Of a stretch of 64,000 nt of DNA, positions 1 through 8,886 are shown one piece after another. Source of the DNA: an uncultured Erythrobacter sp. Its GTDB lineage: Bacteria; Pseudomonadota; Alphaproteobacteria; Sphingomonadales; Sphingomonadaceae. The translations under genes were made by a program, and so were the position numbers. The notes under the pieces were generated by a model that was not told the origin of the DNA, ran no database searches, and worked only from the letters and a program-made list of their open reading frames with translations. The stretch's first letter is position 1, and every line of letters starts with the position of its first letter. The stretch is taken from contig CANMSD010000002.1 of the NCBI GenBank assembly GCA_947500645.1, positions 806,001-870,000 on the forward strand, written 5' to 3'.

Positions 1-1460
1 CGCTGCAGGGCCTGGCCGAGAGCTTCTCCGCAAACGGTGTGCCGGTGTTCGTCGCTGATGTGAAAGGCGACCTGTCGGGCATTGCCATGCCGGGTTCGCC
101 AACCTTTAAGCATGCTGACAAGTTGGAGGGTCGAGCCAAGGAATTGGGCATGGAGGATTACGGCTATTCCGATAACCCGGTCGTGTTCTGGGACCTTTAT
201 GGCGAGCAAGGCCACCCGATCCGCACCACTATCTCGGAAATGGGACCGCTGCTGCTCGCGCGCCTGCTCGATCTCAATGACACACAGGAAGGCGTGCTGC
301 AGATCGTCTTCCGCCATGCGGATGACAACGGCCTGCTGTTGCTCGATTTCGGCGATCTGCAGAGCATGCTGCAATGGGCGAGCGAGAACGCGAAAGAGCT
401 TTCAGGCAAATACGGCAATGTATCCAAGCAGTCAGTCGGTGCGATCCAGCGTCAGCTGCTGAGCTTTGAATCGCAGGGCGCGGATTACTTCTTTGGCGAG
501 CCTGCGCTCGAGATCGACGACTTCCTCAAGACTGATGAGCAGGGGCGCGGCATCGTTAATGTGCTGGCGGCAGACAAGCTGATGCGCAGCCCAAAGCTTT
601 ACGCGACCTTCCTGCTGTGGCTGCTGGCCGAGCTGTTCGAGAGCCTTCCCGAAGTCGGAGATCCGGAGAAACCGAGCCTCGTCTTCTTCTTCGACGAGGC
701 ACATCTGCTGTTTGACGATGCGCCCAAGGCGCTTGAAGACAAGATCGAGCAGGTTGTCCGCCTGATCCGCTCCAAAGGCGTCGGTGTTTTCTTCGTAACG
801 CAAAATCCGATCGATATTCCCGAAGAGGTCGCAGGCCAGCTAGGCAACCGGGTGCAGCACGCTCTGCGCGCTTTCACCCCGCGCGATCAAAGGGCGATCA
901 AGGCCGCGGCCGAGACCTTCCGCATCAATCCCGATCTGGACGTCGAAGAAGCGATCACCGAACTCAAAGTGGGTGAGGCGCTGGTCTCAACCTTGGACGA
1001 AGATGGCGCGCCGACGATCGTGCAGCGCACGTTGATCAAACCGCCGCGCTCGCGCCTCGGCCCCGTAACGAAGAAAGAGCGCGCGATCATTCAGTCTACC
1101 AGTCCGTTCGAAAACAAATATGACGAGGCGGTTGATCGCGAGAGCGCGGAAGAGGTGCTTGCCGCGAAGGCTGCCGATGCGGCTGAAACCGCTGCTGAGG
1201 TCGAAGAAAAGGGCGAGGAAGAGGTTCGCAAGCGGCCGCGTAAAACCAAGAGCATTTGGGAGAAGGCACTCTCGCGTGGCACCAAGGTCGCAGCCGGCGG
1301 GATGGCCGGGGCTGCCGCCGCAGCGGTGCTGGGCAAGAAATCGCGTGCCAATCCTATGCGCAGTGGAATTACTTCCGCCGCCGGCTCAATCGCGACCGAT
1401 CTTGCTGGGCCGATTGCGGGGCGGTTTGTGAGGAACTTGATCGGTGGTTTGATGCGCTGA
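1..1460 (+). CDS. HerA-like ATPase, DUF853 (YjgR) family, 5' truncated by window edge
   Basis: The frame is open from base 3, before the first possible GTG at 39, so the N-terminus lies outside the window. The fragment has the DUF853 HerA-like core: [11 protein letters not shown] near its start, a Walker B strand [12 protein letters not shown] in the middle, and a FFVTQNP strand after it. The Walker A loop should lie upstream and is not visible. The C-terminus is acidic, then Lys/Arg-rich, then Ala/Gly-rich ([13 protein letters not shown]), which is a usual tail for this family. Relatives are predicted hexameric DNA-translocase-like ATPases of uncertain cellular role. No partner gene is adjacent; the next gene is on the other strand. 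Confidence 0.9.
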   Translation, partial: LQGLAESFSANGVPVFVADVKGDLSGIAMPGSPTFKHADKLEGRAKELGMEDYGYSDNPVVFWDLYGEQGHPIRTTISEMGPLLLARLLDLNDTQEGVLQIVFRHADDNGLLLLDFGDLQSMLQWASENAKELSGKYGNVSKQSVGAIQRQLLSFESQGADYFFGEPALEIDDFLKTDEQGRGIVNVLAADKLMRSPKLYATFLLWLLAELFESLPEVGDPEKPSLVFFFDEAHLLFDDAPKALEDKIEQVVRLIRSKGVGVFFVTQNPIDIPEEVAGQLGNRVQHALRAFTPRDQRAIKAAAETFRINPDLDVEEAITELKVGEALVSTLDEDGAPTIVQRTLIKPPRSRLGPVTKKERAIIQSTSPFENKYDEAVDRESAEEVLAAKAADAAETAAEVEEKGEEEVRKRPRKTKSIWEKALSRGTKVAAGGMAGAAAAAVLGKKSRANPMRSGITSAAGSIATDLAGPIAGRFVRNLIGGLMR

Positions 1461-1597
1461 TCACATCAGTCTCCGCGATAGCTTGCTGCAAATCACGACA
1501 GGCTGCGCTTCCGGTGCTCACGTGCATTTGAGCACGCTGCGCGCCGGTTCTTGCCTATCACAATTTTCGCTTACGCTCTCACGAAGACTGTTTGCGA

Positions 1598-2710
1598 TCA
1601 GGATTTGAAGTCGGTCGATCTAGCCTGTTCAACCGTGAGCACATGGTTCTCGAAAGCCAGCCGCGCGGGTATTTTGAAATCGATCAGCGCCTCGCCACCT
1701 GCTTTGCGCAGCATGGCCTCACAGGTCGCACGGTCTTCGCCTTCAAGTGAGTTTAAATAGTCGAGCCCCCGCTGCAGCATCCACAGGCTGAACGGCACTG
1801 CGATCCGCTGCCCGCTGACCCCTTCGATGGTGAAGTCCGCCATGCCAATAGCCCTTGGAATCTCCGCATCAGGATTGGTGGCGAGCCATTCGCCAAACAT
1901 GGCAGCCACCTTCTCTAGATAGGGCACCTGTTCGCTCATCATCCGCGCCAGCACTGGCATCAGCGTTTCGGGCACTTCATCATCGGGTAGGAACTCGCCA
2001 GATTGTGGTGCTTTCACATCGATCATTCGCCGCACCCACTCAGCGACGCGCGGAGCCAGCCGCTCCATGATCTCACCGGATGCCGGATCGCGATAGAGGT
2101 GCGCATAGAGTGGACCGATCAAGCCAAGATCGCCGATCGAAGGCCGCGATCCGAAGAGGAAATCATACTTCGTGAAGTGCTCGTTCAGATCCGCAAGAAG
2201 CGCTTCATAGCTCGCCTCGACCGCCGGAATGGTCACCTCGTTGATGCCTAGCATTGGGACGAAGCCCTTGAACGTCGCGCCTCGTTCCTTGCCGATTGCA
2301 TGCTGTTCCTCCGGCGTGCCATCGGGCAGCGCGGTCTTGCCGAACTCGCCGTAAACCCACTCCTCATTGTAGTTCCAGCGATAATGCATCGCGGGGATCA
2401 CCAGCCACTCATCGCCAAAGCATTCGAGCAACAGCGCAGCAAGGCGTTGACGCGGCGTTTCGGGATAGACACCTGGGCCATCTTCGCCTTTCTCGAAATG
2501 GTCGATGATCAGCGTCGTGTCTTGCAGGATTGCGCCGCTTTCCGTCTGCACGACCGGGATAACCGGGCGGCCTACGTTCGGCACAATCACATCGCGATAG
2601 ATATCGGGCGTGGAAAGCACTTCGCGGTAGTCGACGCCCTTCCAGTCGAGATAGGCGCGCGCCTTGCCCGAATAGAGCGAGAGAGGGGCGGCGTAGAGCG
2701 TGTGGGGCAA
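1598..2710 (-). CDS. Glutathione S-transferase-like protein, long form (370 aa)
   Basis: The first 80 residues read as a thioredoxin-fold GST N-terminal domain (LYSGKARAYLDWKGVDYRE, then a cis-proline region RPVIPVVQTE). A helical C-terminal GST domain follows. At 370 aa it is about 140 residues longer than classic GSTs; the extra C-terminal part holds no motif I recognise. The gene starts 52 nt after the stop of the sensor kinase gene on the same strand, so it may be the last member of that transcription unit. The substrate cannot be told from sequence. A glutathione-binding Ser/Cys is not certain: SGK is in the right place, but assignment needs a structural alignment. Confidence 0.8.
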   Translation of the reverse strand: MPHTLYAAPLSLYSGKARAYLDWKGVDYREVLSTPDIYRDVIVPNVGRPVIPVVQTESGAILQDTTLIIDHFEKGEDGPGVYPETPRQRLAALLLECFGDEWLVIPAMHYRWNYNEEWVYGEFGKTALPDGTPEEQHAIGKERGATFKGFVPMLGINEVTIPAVEASYEALLADLNEHFTKYDFLFGSRPSIGDLGLIGPLYAHLYRDPASGEIMERLAPRVAEWVRRMIDVKAPQSGEFLPDDEVPETLMPVLARMMSEQVPYLEKVAAMFGEWLATNPDAEIPRAIGMADFTIEGVSGQRIAVPFSLWMLQRGLDYLNSLEGEDRATCEAMLRKAGGEALIDFKIPARLAFENHVLTVEQARSTDFKS

Positions 2711-2762
2711 GGCGATTCTCCGACAGGTTTAGGTTCTGTCGTAACGCTGGCGGGTGGTTATG

Positions 2763-4223
2763 TCAGTCCTTCGGCAAGCGAATTTCTGCGCGCAGGCCAA
2801 CCACTTCGCCATCCACCAGCCTGTTTGAAAGGCTGAGCGTGCCGCCATGCTGTTCGGCGATGGCGCGCGCGAGCGTCAGGCCCAGTCCGGCTCCGCCGGT
2901 CGCACGATTGCGCGATGCCTCACCGCGCGTAAACGGCTCCAGCATCGCTTCGATTTCGCCTGGCGGAATGCCCGGCCCATCATCATCGACGCGCAGCACG
3001 GCATAGCCATCGTCCTTGATGAGCGTCACGCGGGCGGCTCTGCCATAACGCACGGCATTGCTAACCAAATTTCGCAGTGCCCGCTTGGCCCAGGTGACCT
3101 GCACCGGTGCGACCAGGCGCGGCCCCTCGGCCATCGTCACGGGCTCGCCCAAATCCTCAAATTCCTCGACCACGCTGATGCATAGGGCGCTGAGATCGAC
3201 ATTTTCCAGGCTATTGTCCGACCGTCCTACCCGAGCGAGCACCAGTATATCGTCGAGCGTGGTGGTAATGTCTTCGATACTGCTCGCCATGCGTTCGCGC
3301 TGCGTCTCGTCCGGCACGCTTTCAATCCGCACGCGAAGAGCAGCGAGCGGCGTCTTGAGATCATGGCCGATCGCGCCCAGCATCACGTCTTTCTCATCGA
3401 GCAATGCGGCGATGCGCGCTTCCATTGCGTTGTGGGCTGCGATCAGGCGTCGCATATCACCCGGCCCGCTCTCCTCAAGCCGTACGGCATGGTCAGGCTG
3501 GCGCGAAAAGTCCGTAACACGCGTGGTTAGCTGAGCCAGCGGACGGGTAATTCGCCTGAGTACGAAATAGAGCAACGCAAACAGGATTGCGAAAATCACC
3601 GCCGTTTGCAGCGCAATCGTGCCAATCGCGTTCCTGGGTGCGCGTGGCTCGGGCACGCGGGCGACCAGCCAACCGCTTTCGTCGGCCCGTTGAACTGCAG
3701 CGACCAGAATCTGGCGCTCTTCCCATCCCGGTCCGCGCAGGCGAGGGCGATCTTCCGTGACTTTGCGCACGAACGGATCATCCGCCGCTAGCCGCCGGGT
3801 CACGATGATATAGCCAACCACGAGGTCTTGCTCTGCAAGCACGTCGCGCAAAGCGGTCTCATAGTCGGGAAAGCGCGGTTCATCGACACCGATTGGCATG
3901 ATTTCGGTCTGCTCCACGCCGATCCGGAACTGCCTTGCAAAGGGTCGCGGTGCTGCGTCGTCGCGAACGGGCAATCCCTGTTCGATTCTCGCAGCGCGGC
4001 GTTCCGCTCTGCGCGCCGCTCTCCGGGCTTCGCGCTCTTCAAAACCCGGTTGGCTGCTTTCCGCGACAAGTCGGAAAGCCAGCGCACTTACCAGGGCCGT
4101 CTCGCGGCGTTGCTCGGCTGCGCGATAGAGCAAGGTCGCGGAGATGGCCTGGCCGACCATCAAGCCGATCGCGAGCACCAGCATGACCTGGCCCAGCAGG
4201 CTTTGGGGAAGCAGGCGCTTCAT
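2763..4223 (-). CDS. Membrane sensor histidine kinase with HAMP domain
   Basis: A 486-aa class I sensor kinase. A transmembrane helix at about residues 11-33 and a second at 201-223 bracket a periplasmic sensor region of about 165 residues. HAMP spans about 224-276. The phospho-acceptor His287 sits in GAIGHDLKTPL. The ATPase domain has an N box (RNLVSNAVRYG), G1 (DDDGPGIP) and G2 (GGAGLGLTLAR). The sensor region carries an unusually Arg/Ala-rich stretch at about 62-80 resembling part of the nearby EF-hand protein. Its ATG overlaps the response-regulator stop by 4 nt (ATGA), so translation is probably coupled. The signal is unknown; a divalent-cation link is inferred only from the neighbour. 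Confidence 0.95.
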   Translation of the reverse strand: MKRLLPQSLLGQVMLVLAIGLMVGQAISATLLYRAAEQRRETALVSALAFRLVAESSQPGFEEREARRAARRAERRAARIEQGLPVRDDAAPRPFARQFRIGVEQTEIMPIGVDEPRFPDYETALRDVLAEQDLVVGYIIVTRRLAADDPFVRKVTEDRPRLRGPGWEERQILVAAVQRADESGWLVARVPEPRAPRNAIGTIALQTAVIFAILFALLYFVLRRITRPLAQLTTRVTDFSRQPDHAVRLEESGPGDMRRLIAAHNAMEARIAALLDEKDVMLGAIGHDLKTPLAALRVRIESVPDETQRERMASSIEDITTTLDDILVLARVGRSDNSLENVDLSALCISVVEEFEDLGEPVTMAEGPRLVAPVQVTWAKRALRNLVSNAVRYGRAARVTLIKDDGYAVLRVDDDGPGIPPGEIEAMLEPFTRGEASRNRATGGAGLGLTLARAIAEQHGGTLSLSNRLVDGEVVGLRAEIRLPKD

Positions 4224-4972
4224 GCGTTTGTATCGGGTGCCACGCGCTTCACTTGTGCCGCAAAACGATAGCCACCGCCGCGCACGGTCTGGATCAATTG
4301 CGGGTCGCGGCTATCGGTTTCGACCTTGCGGCGCAGGCGGCTCACTTGATTGTCGACCGCGCGATCGAACAGATGCGCGGTGCGTCCTTGGACCATGTCT
4401 AGCAAGCGGTCGCGGTCCATAACTGTGCGCGGATGGTCGAGCAGTGCGCGTAGCAGGCGGAATTCAGCAGTAGAAATCGGCACTGTTACGCCTTCGGGAT
4501 CGGTCAGCTTGCGCTTGAGCGGGTCGAGTGTCCACCCTTCGAAACCATAGTGCCAATTCTCCTCGTCGGCGTGTGAGGGAAGTGTGTTCGGATCCCGGCT
4601 TGCGCGGCGCAGGACAGTGCGGATTCGAGCCACCAGTTCGCGCGGCTCGAACGGCTTCACGACATAATCGTCTGCGCCCAGCTCCAATCCGACGATCCGG
4701 TCTGTCGCTTCGCCCCGTGCGGTTAGGAAGATGACCGGCAATTGCTGCGTTTCGACCAGATGTCGGCAGAGCGAAAGGCCATCCTCACCCGGCATCATGA
4801 TGTCGAGCAGCACGATATCTGGCTTTGCTTTGAGCAGTTTGGCCCGCGCGGCAGCGGCACTTTGCGCCTGTGTTACCGCAAAGCCTTGCCCAGCCAGATA
4901 CTCTGCCAGCGGCTCACGCAGAGTAGGCTCGTCATCGACTAGCAGGATCGAGGTTGGGGCGGGATCGCTCAT
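4220..4972 (-). CDS. OmpR/PhoB-family response regulator
   Basis: A 250-aa two-domain regulator. The receiver domain (about 8-120) has an acidic pocket (VDDE), phospho-acceptor Asp57 in LLDIMMPGEDG and the conserved Lys in VVKPFEP. A winged-helix output domain (about 145-240) ends in the typical RGGGYRF hairpin. It is the cognate partner of the overlapping downstream kinase gene. A possible Shine-Dalgarno AAGG lies 9 nt before the ATG. The EF-hand gene lies 96 nt upstream on the same strand and could be in the same operon or a target. By general likeness the regulator resembles CreB/TctD-type proteins rather than PhoB. Confidence 0.95.
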   Translation of the reverse strand: MSDPAPTSILLVDDEPTLREPLAEYLAGQGFAVTQAQSAAAARAKLLKAKPDIVLLDIMMPGEDGLSLCRHLVETQQLPVIFLTARGEATDRIVGLELGADDYVVKPFEPRELVARIRTVLRRASRDPNTLPSHADEENWHYGFEGWTLDPLKRKLTDPEGVTVPISTAEFRLLRALLDHPRTVMDRDRLLDMVQGRTAHLFDRAVDNQVSRLRRKVETDSRDPQLIQTVRGGGYRFAAQVKRVAPDTNA

Positions 4973-5068
4973 TGTGTTGCACCTTGTGACATGGCGCGAG
5001 CCGGCCCGCTGCGCAACCCGGGAGTGGGAGGCGAGCGGACCGGCTGCCGATCGTTGGCGTAGAGTGCG

Positions 5069-5764
5069 TCAGTTCGATCCGTTGCGCTCGATCTGGCTGC
5101 GGCGCTGCTGGCGCTGTTCGCTGCGCTCGGCGCGGCGTGCTTCGCGGGCTGCTTCGCGTTCTTCAGCCGTGATCGTACCGGAATTGTCGGTATCGGCGCG
5201 GGCAAAGCGCGCTTCGATCGCGGCATCGAATTCCGCCCGGCTTACAGCCTGGTCGCCATTGGTGTCAGCCTGACGCAGCATACGCATCATCCGATTCCCG
5301 CCCTTGCGGCCACGCATGCCATCGCCGCATCGGCGCCGCTCTCCGCGTGCTTCCTTGGCTGCTGCCATTTCGGCTTCGCTCACGCCGCCACTATTGTCGG
5401 TGTCGAGCCTGGCGAAACGGTTTGCCTGGCGCTCGGCACGACGTTCTGCTCTCCTTGCGTCACGGGCTTCGCGGGCGGCGGTCATTTCGGCTTGCGAAAG
5501 CTCACCGTCATTGTTGGTATCGGCTTCAGCAAAACGCTGCGCGCGTTTGGCGGCGCGGTCTTCCGCATTCAGGACGCCGTCGGAATTGGCATCCATCCGG
5601 GCAAAGCGTTCTGCGCCTTTGGCGCGCGCTTCTTCCAGCGAGACGACCCCATCGCCGTTCGTGTCCGCCTTTGCTCCGCCATGATGATCGGCAAGCGCGA
5701 TACCTGCGCCGCCAACGCCAAGCGCTAGAGCGGCTGCAGAGAGGGTGAGAGTGAGTTTACGCAT
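5069..5764 (-). CDS. Secreted multi-EF-hand calcium-binding protein
   Basis: The protein has 231 aa and a clear signal peptide (MRKLTLTLSAAALALG..., cleavage near residue 25). Six 12-residue EF-hand-like loops start near residues 34, 58, 82, 121, 167 and 191 (for example DTNGDGVVSLEE, DANSDGVLNAED, DTDNSGTITAEE). The linkers are very rich in Arg, Ala and Glu (ARRAERRAERQ). Loop 5 (DTNGDQAVSRAE) lacks the central Gly. A good ribosome-binding site (GGAG) precedes the ATG. EF-hand proteins of this type bind Ca2+ in the periplasm; their function is generally unknown. It lies directly upstream of, and on the same strand as, a two-component pair. Confidence 0.93.
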   Translation of the reverse strand: MRKLTLTLSAAALALGVGGAGIALADHHGGAKADTNGDGVVSLEEARAKGAERFARMDANSDGVLNAEDRAAKRAQRFAEADTNNDGELSQAEMTAAREARDARRAERRAERQANRFARLDTDNSGGVSEAEMAAAKEARGERRRCGDGMRGRKGGNRMMRMLRQADTNGDQAVSRAEFDAAIEARFARADTDNSGTITAEEREAAREARRAERSEQRQQRRSQIERNGSN

Positions 5765-6053
5765 TACAATTTCTCCAGTGGGTCAATCCAAAAGAGCTGC
5801 GGCGGCATTCTGGCTGGCCTCAGTCAGGGAGGAAGCAAGGGCCAGCCGAACGAGGCCTTGAGAGGGCTCGTTCATCGCAGGGTGGTCGATTTCGGAACAC
5901 CGCCGCAACTCATGACACCCTTTCTAGAGGTGCAATGTCGCAGGATTATCCCGGTTTACAGGAGAATTGTCGCGGATTGTATTGCGCGGGGCAGCGCGTT
6001 CAGCCGCGCGCAAGCTGGCCAGCGCTGCCATCCTCCTTGGCACCGGTTTTAGA

Positions 6054-6464
6054 TTAGCGTGGGCGGTGTTGCGTGCCTTCGCCGGCAGTGATGAAGATCG
6101 CTGTCGCTTGGCGTTCGACGTCTGCGATATGCCATACGCCCGGCGGATTTATCGCATATTCGCCTGCGGCAAGCGTCACCGTTTCGCGGTGTCCATCGGG
6201 AAACTCCTGGGTCAGCACCATTTCGCCTTCGGTGCAGATTACCACTTCGCTTCCCTTGGGGTGCATCTCCCAGCTGTCCCAGCCCTCGCTGAAACTATGC
6301 TGAGAGACGAGCCGCCCTTCGGGCCCATCATCGCCGTGGCGCGAGCCATATCCTTCATACCAATCCATTCCGGTGAAGGGTGGTTGGGGCTCGGCGGTTG
6401 CGCCCCTCCCGTCTTTATTGGGCCCTAGGTGTATGAATGCCTCGGAGAGCTTTGCCGCGCTCAT
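6054..6464 (-). CDS. Small single-domain cupin protein
   Basis: The protein has 136 aa and one cupin barrel. The first motif region reads HPKGSEVVICTEGEMVL; the second runs through a GEYAINPPGVWHIADV stretch, with His in the metal-ligand position. There is no fused DNA-binding domain, so it is an enzyme or binding protein rather than an AraC regulator. The start is 6 nt past the stop of the VOC gene and the two are likely co-transcribed. The substrate is not predictable. The ATG at 6464 has a weak GGTG ribosome site lying within the upstream gene's end. Confidence 0.85.
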   Translation of the reverse strand: MSAAKLSEAFIHLGPNKDGRGATAEPQPPFTGMDWYEGYGSRHGDDGPEGRLVSQHSFSEGWDSWEMHPKGSEVVICTEGEMVLTQEFPDGHRETVTLAAGEYAINPPGVWHIADVERQATAIFITAGEGTQHRPR

Positions 6465-6470
6465 GTCTGA

Positions 6471-6851
6471 TCACCCGGCCTGCGTCATGCAAAAGACATT
6501 CAGCTTGTTGCCGTCCGGATCGCGGAAATAGCCTGCGTAAAAGCCATCGTCGCCGCGCGGCCCGGGCGCGCCTTCGTCGGTCCCGCCCTTCTCTATGGCG
6601 ACATCGTAGACCTTCTGCACTTTGTCAGGGCTGTCGACTTGCAATGCGACCATCGTGCCATTGCCCACGGTCGCTTTCTCGCCATCAAATGGCTTGGTCG
6701 CGGCGACACCGGGCGCGCCGCCCATCGCGCCCCAGGCGATGAAAGTGTCGAAGTCCATCATCCGGCCAACGCCGAATTCCTTGGCAATCGCATCGTAGAA
6801 TTCCGCCGCACGCGGCAGGTCGTTGGTGCCCAGAGTCACATATCCGATCAT
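6471..6851 (-). CDS. VOC (glyoxalase/bleomycin-resistance fold) protein
   Basis: The protein has 126 aa in the VOC fold. It opens with the typical IGYVTLGTNDLPRAAEFYD strand-helix and ends with YFRDPDGNKLNVF, which contains the conserved C-terminal metal-ligand region of the superfamily. A good GAGGGA ribosome site precedes the ATG. The cupin gene follows 6 nt downstream. A second VOC protein at 53770-54159 shares the string GGTDEGAPGPR, so the two are paralogues of one subfamily. Members of this subfamily are usually annotated only as glyoxalase-like; a dioxygenase or lyase role is not established here. Confidence 0.88.
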   Translation of the reverse strand: MIGYVTLGTNDLPRAAEFYDAIAKEFGVGRMMDFDTFIAWGAMGGAPGVAATKPFDGEKATVGNGTMVALQVDSPDKVQKVYDVAIEKGGTDEGAPGPRGDDGFYAGYFRDPDGNKLNVFCMTQAG

Positions 6852-6946
6852 GTTCGTTCTTCCCTCTTTGCCATCGCGCCAAACCAGTTTCGGCGCGACT
6901 CGATAATGAGAACATTATAGGAACATTGCGAGGCCCGCAAGCGGAG

Positions 6947-8764
6947 TCAGAGCGGTGCGCACTCCCGCTCCAGCCACGCCAGATCCTCTCCCTCCAGCTG
7001 AGGAGCGAGCAATGCGCGGACCTTTTCATGATAGGTGTCGACCCAGTCGATCTCGCTCGCCGTCAGCATGCTCTTGTCGATCAACTTGCGGTCGAGCGGC
7101 ACGAAGGTGAGTGTTTCGAAACCGAGATACGTGCCTTCTGCATTCTCGATTTGCCGCTCCTCCACCAGCACCAGGTTTTCGATCCGGATGCCGAATGCGT
7201 CCTGCTTGTAATAGCCCGGTTCGTTCGAGAGGAACATGCCGGCATGCAGCTCCTGATTCGTCCCGGCCTGTCCGCCCATTGGCTTGGCGATGCGCTGCGG
7301 CCCCTCGTGCACGGCGAGGAACGATCCGACACCATGCCCGGTGCCATGCGCATAATCGACCCCTGCTTCCCACAGATATTGCCGCGCCAGCACGTCCAAC
7401 TGCCCGCCGGTCGTTCCTTGCGGGAATATGGCTTGCGCAATCTGGATATGCCCCTTGAGCACGCGCGTGTTGCGGTCCTTCATTTCCTGCGTCGGCTGTG
7501 CGCTGCCATCGGCTGAGCCGACCCACACTGTGCGGGTGATGTCGGTGGTGCCGTCAGGATATTGTCCTCCGGAATCGACCAGATAGATGCTGGCGGGCGG
7601 GATCGGGATATTGCTGTCTTCGTCGACCTTGTAATGCGGCAGCGCGGCATGGCCTGCAGCAGCTGAAATCGTGTCGAACGAGAGGTCACGCAGGTCACCA
7701 TGCGCGCGGCGGAACTCCTCGAGCTTCGCCGCCGCGCCGAGCTCGTTGACTTCGCCGCCGGGCGCGGTTTCTTCGAGCCAGCGCAAGAAGCGCGATACCG
7801 CTGCACCGTCGCGGGCCTGCGCAGCGCGGTGCCCCTGCTGCTCGACCGGGTTCTTGATCGCCTTGGCGAGGATGGTTGGGTCCTTCTTGAACGCGACCTT
7901 CGCGCCAGCCTTTTTGAGTTCTTGCGCAATGGCAGCAACGCCAAAATTCGGATCGACGCTCACGCTCTTGCCGCTCATCTCGCCAAGCGCGCCGCTGAAC
8001 TCATCGCGGGTACGGATCGTCACCGCATTGCCGAGGTGCTGTGTCAGCTCCGGTGTGACCTTCTCTGGCGCGATGAACAACTCCGCGCGGCCATCCGCAT
8101 GCGCGATCAGATAGGACAACGCGACCGGGGTGTGCGTCACGTCCTTGCCGCGAATATTGAGCAACCAGGCGATAGAATCGAGCGCCGATACTACCAGCGC
8201 GTCGTGCTTGTTGGACTTGAGCCAGTCGGCGATCTTCGCGCGCTTCTCGGCTGAGTTCGCACCGGCATGCTCGTCTTCTTGTACAAAGGCCGAGGCGAGC
8301 GAGGGCTTTGGTTGATCTTGCCACACAGCATCGATCGGATTGCCTTCGGTGGCGACCAGCTCAATACCGATCTCGCCCAATTGCGCCGCCATTTGCTTTG
8401 CCCAACCTGCCGTATGCAGCCACGCATCATATCCGATCTTCGCGCCTTCTTCGGATCGCTCGCCGAGCCATTTGGCTGCGCTGTCACCGGGGATCGAACA
8501 GTACTCGTAGAGCGCGCCGTCGACCTGATCGCGCACTTGCACGGTGTAGCGGCCATCGACGAACATCGCCGCGTGGGTCAGCGTCACCACAGCGAAGCCG
8601 GCCGATCCGCCAAAGCCTGTCAGCCATTGTAGCCGCTGAGCATAATCGCCGACATATTCGCTCATATGCTCGTCGGAGATCGGCACGATGAAGCCACTGA
8701 GATCGCGGCGTTTCAGTTCCTCGCGCAGGGCGGCGAGACGGGCTTCGTGAGTTTGCATCAGCAT
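6947..8764 (-). CDS. Aminopeptidase P family (M24B) metallopeptidase
   Basis: Encodes a protein of about 605 aa that removes N-terminal residues preceding proline. It has two creatinase-like N-terminal domains (about 1-310) and a C-terminal pita-bread catalytic domain. Metal ligands are visible in DSGGQYPDGTTDITRT (two Asp), GTGHGVGSFLAVHEG (His), NEPGYY (Glu) and IENLVLVEE (Glu). I chose the ATG at 8764 because AGGA lies 9 nt upstream; an in-frame start at 8800 and another ATG at 8758 are possible. There is no signal peptide, so it is cytoplasmic. It is divergent from a secreted prolyl oligopeptidase, suggesting a shared role in proline-containing peptide use. Confidence 0.93.
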   Translation of the reverse strand: MLMQTHEARLAALREELKRRDLSGFIVPISDEHMSEYVGDYAQRLQWLTGFGGSAGFAVVTLTHAAMFVDGRYTVQVRDQVDGALYEYCSIPGDSAAKWLGERSEEGAKIGYDAWLHTAGWAKQMAAQLGEIGIELVATEGNPIDAVWQDQPKPSLASAFVQEDEHAGANSAEKRAKIADWLKSNKHDALVVSALDSIAWLLNIRGKDVTHTPVALSYLIAHADGRAELFIAPEKVTPELTQHLGNAVTIRTRDEFSGALGEMSGKSVSVDPNFGVAAIAQELKKAGAKVAFKKDPTILAKAIKNPVEQQGHRAAQARDGAAVSRFLRWLEETAPGGEVNELGAAAKLEEFRRAHGDLRDLSFDTISAAAGHAALPHYKVDEDSNIPIPPASIYLVDSGGQYPDGTTDITRTVWVGSADGSAQPTQEMKDRNTRVLKGHIQIAQAIFPQGTTGGQLDVLARQYLWEAGVDYAHGTGHGVGSFLAVHEGPQRIAKPMGGQAGTNQELHAGMFLSNEPGYYKQDAFGIRIENLVLVEERQIENAEGTYLGFETLTFVPLDRKLIDKSMLTASEIDWVDTYHEKVRALLAPQLEGEDLAWLERECAPL

Positions 8765-8886
8765 TTGGTCGAATCCTAACAGGGCATGCGCTTGCCGCAC
8801 GCAGTCTATCGGCTATGAGACTAGCATAGTTTGCAGTGAGCCGGGTTTCCACCCGTGCGCGCGCTCTACAAAGGATATTGAAGCCC

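Noticed and set aside
1514..1535. Hairpin GTGCTCA/TGAGCAC as terminator of the first gene
   Set aside because: The stem is 7 bp with an 8-nt loop and there is no T-run; too weak to call.
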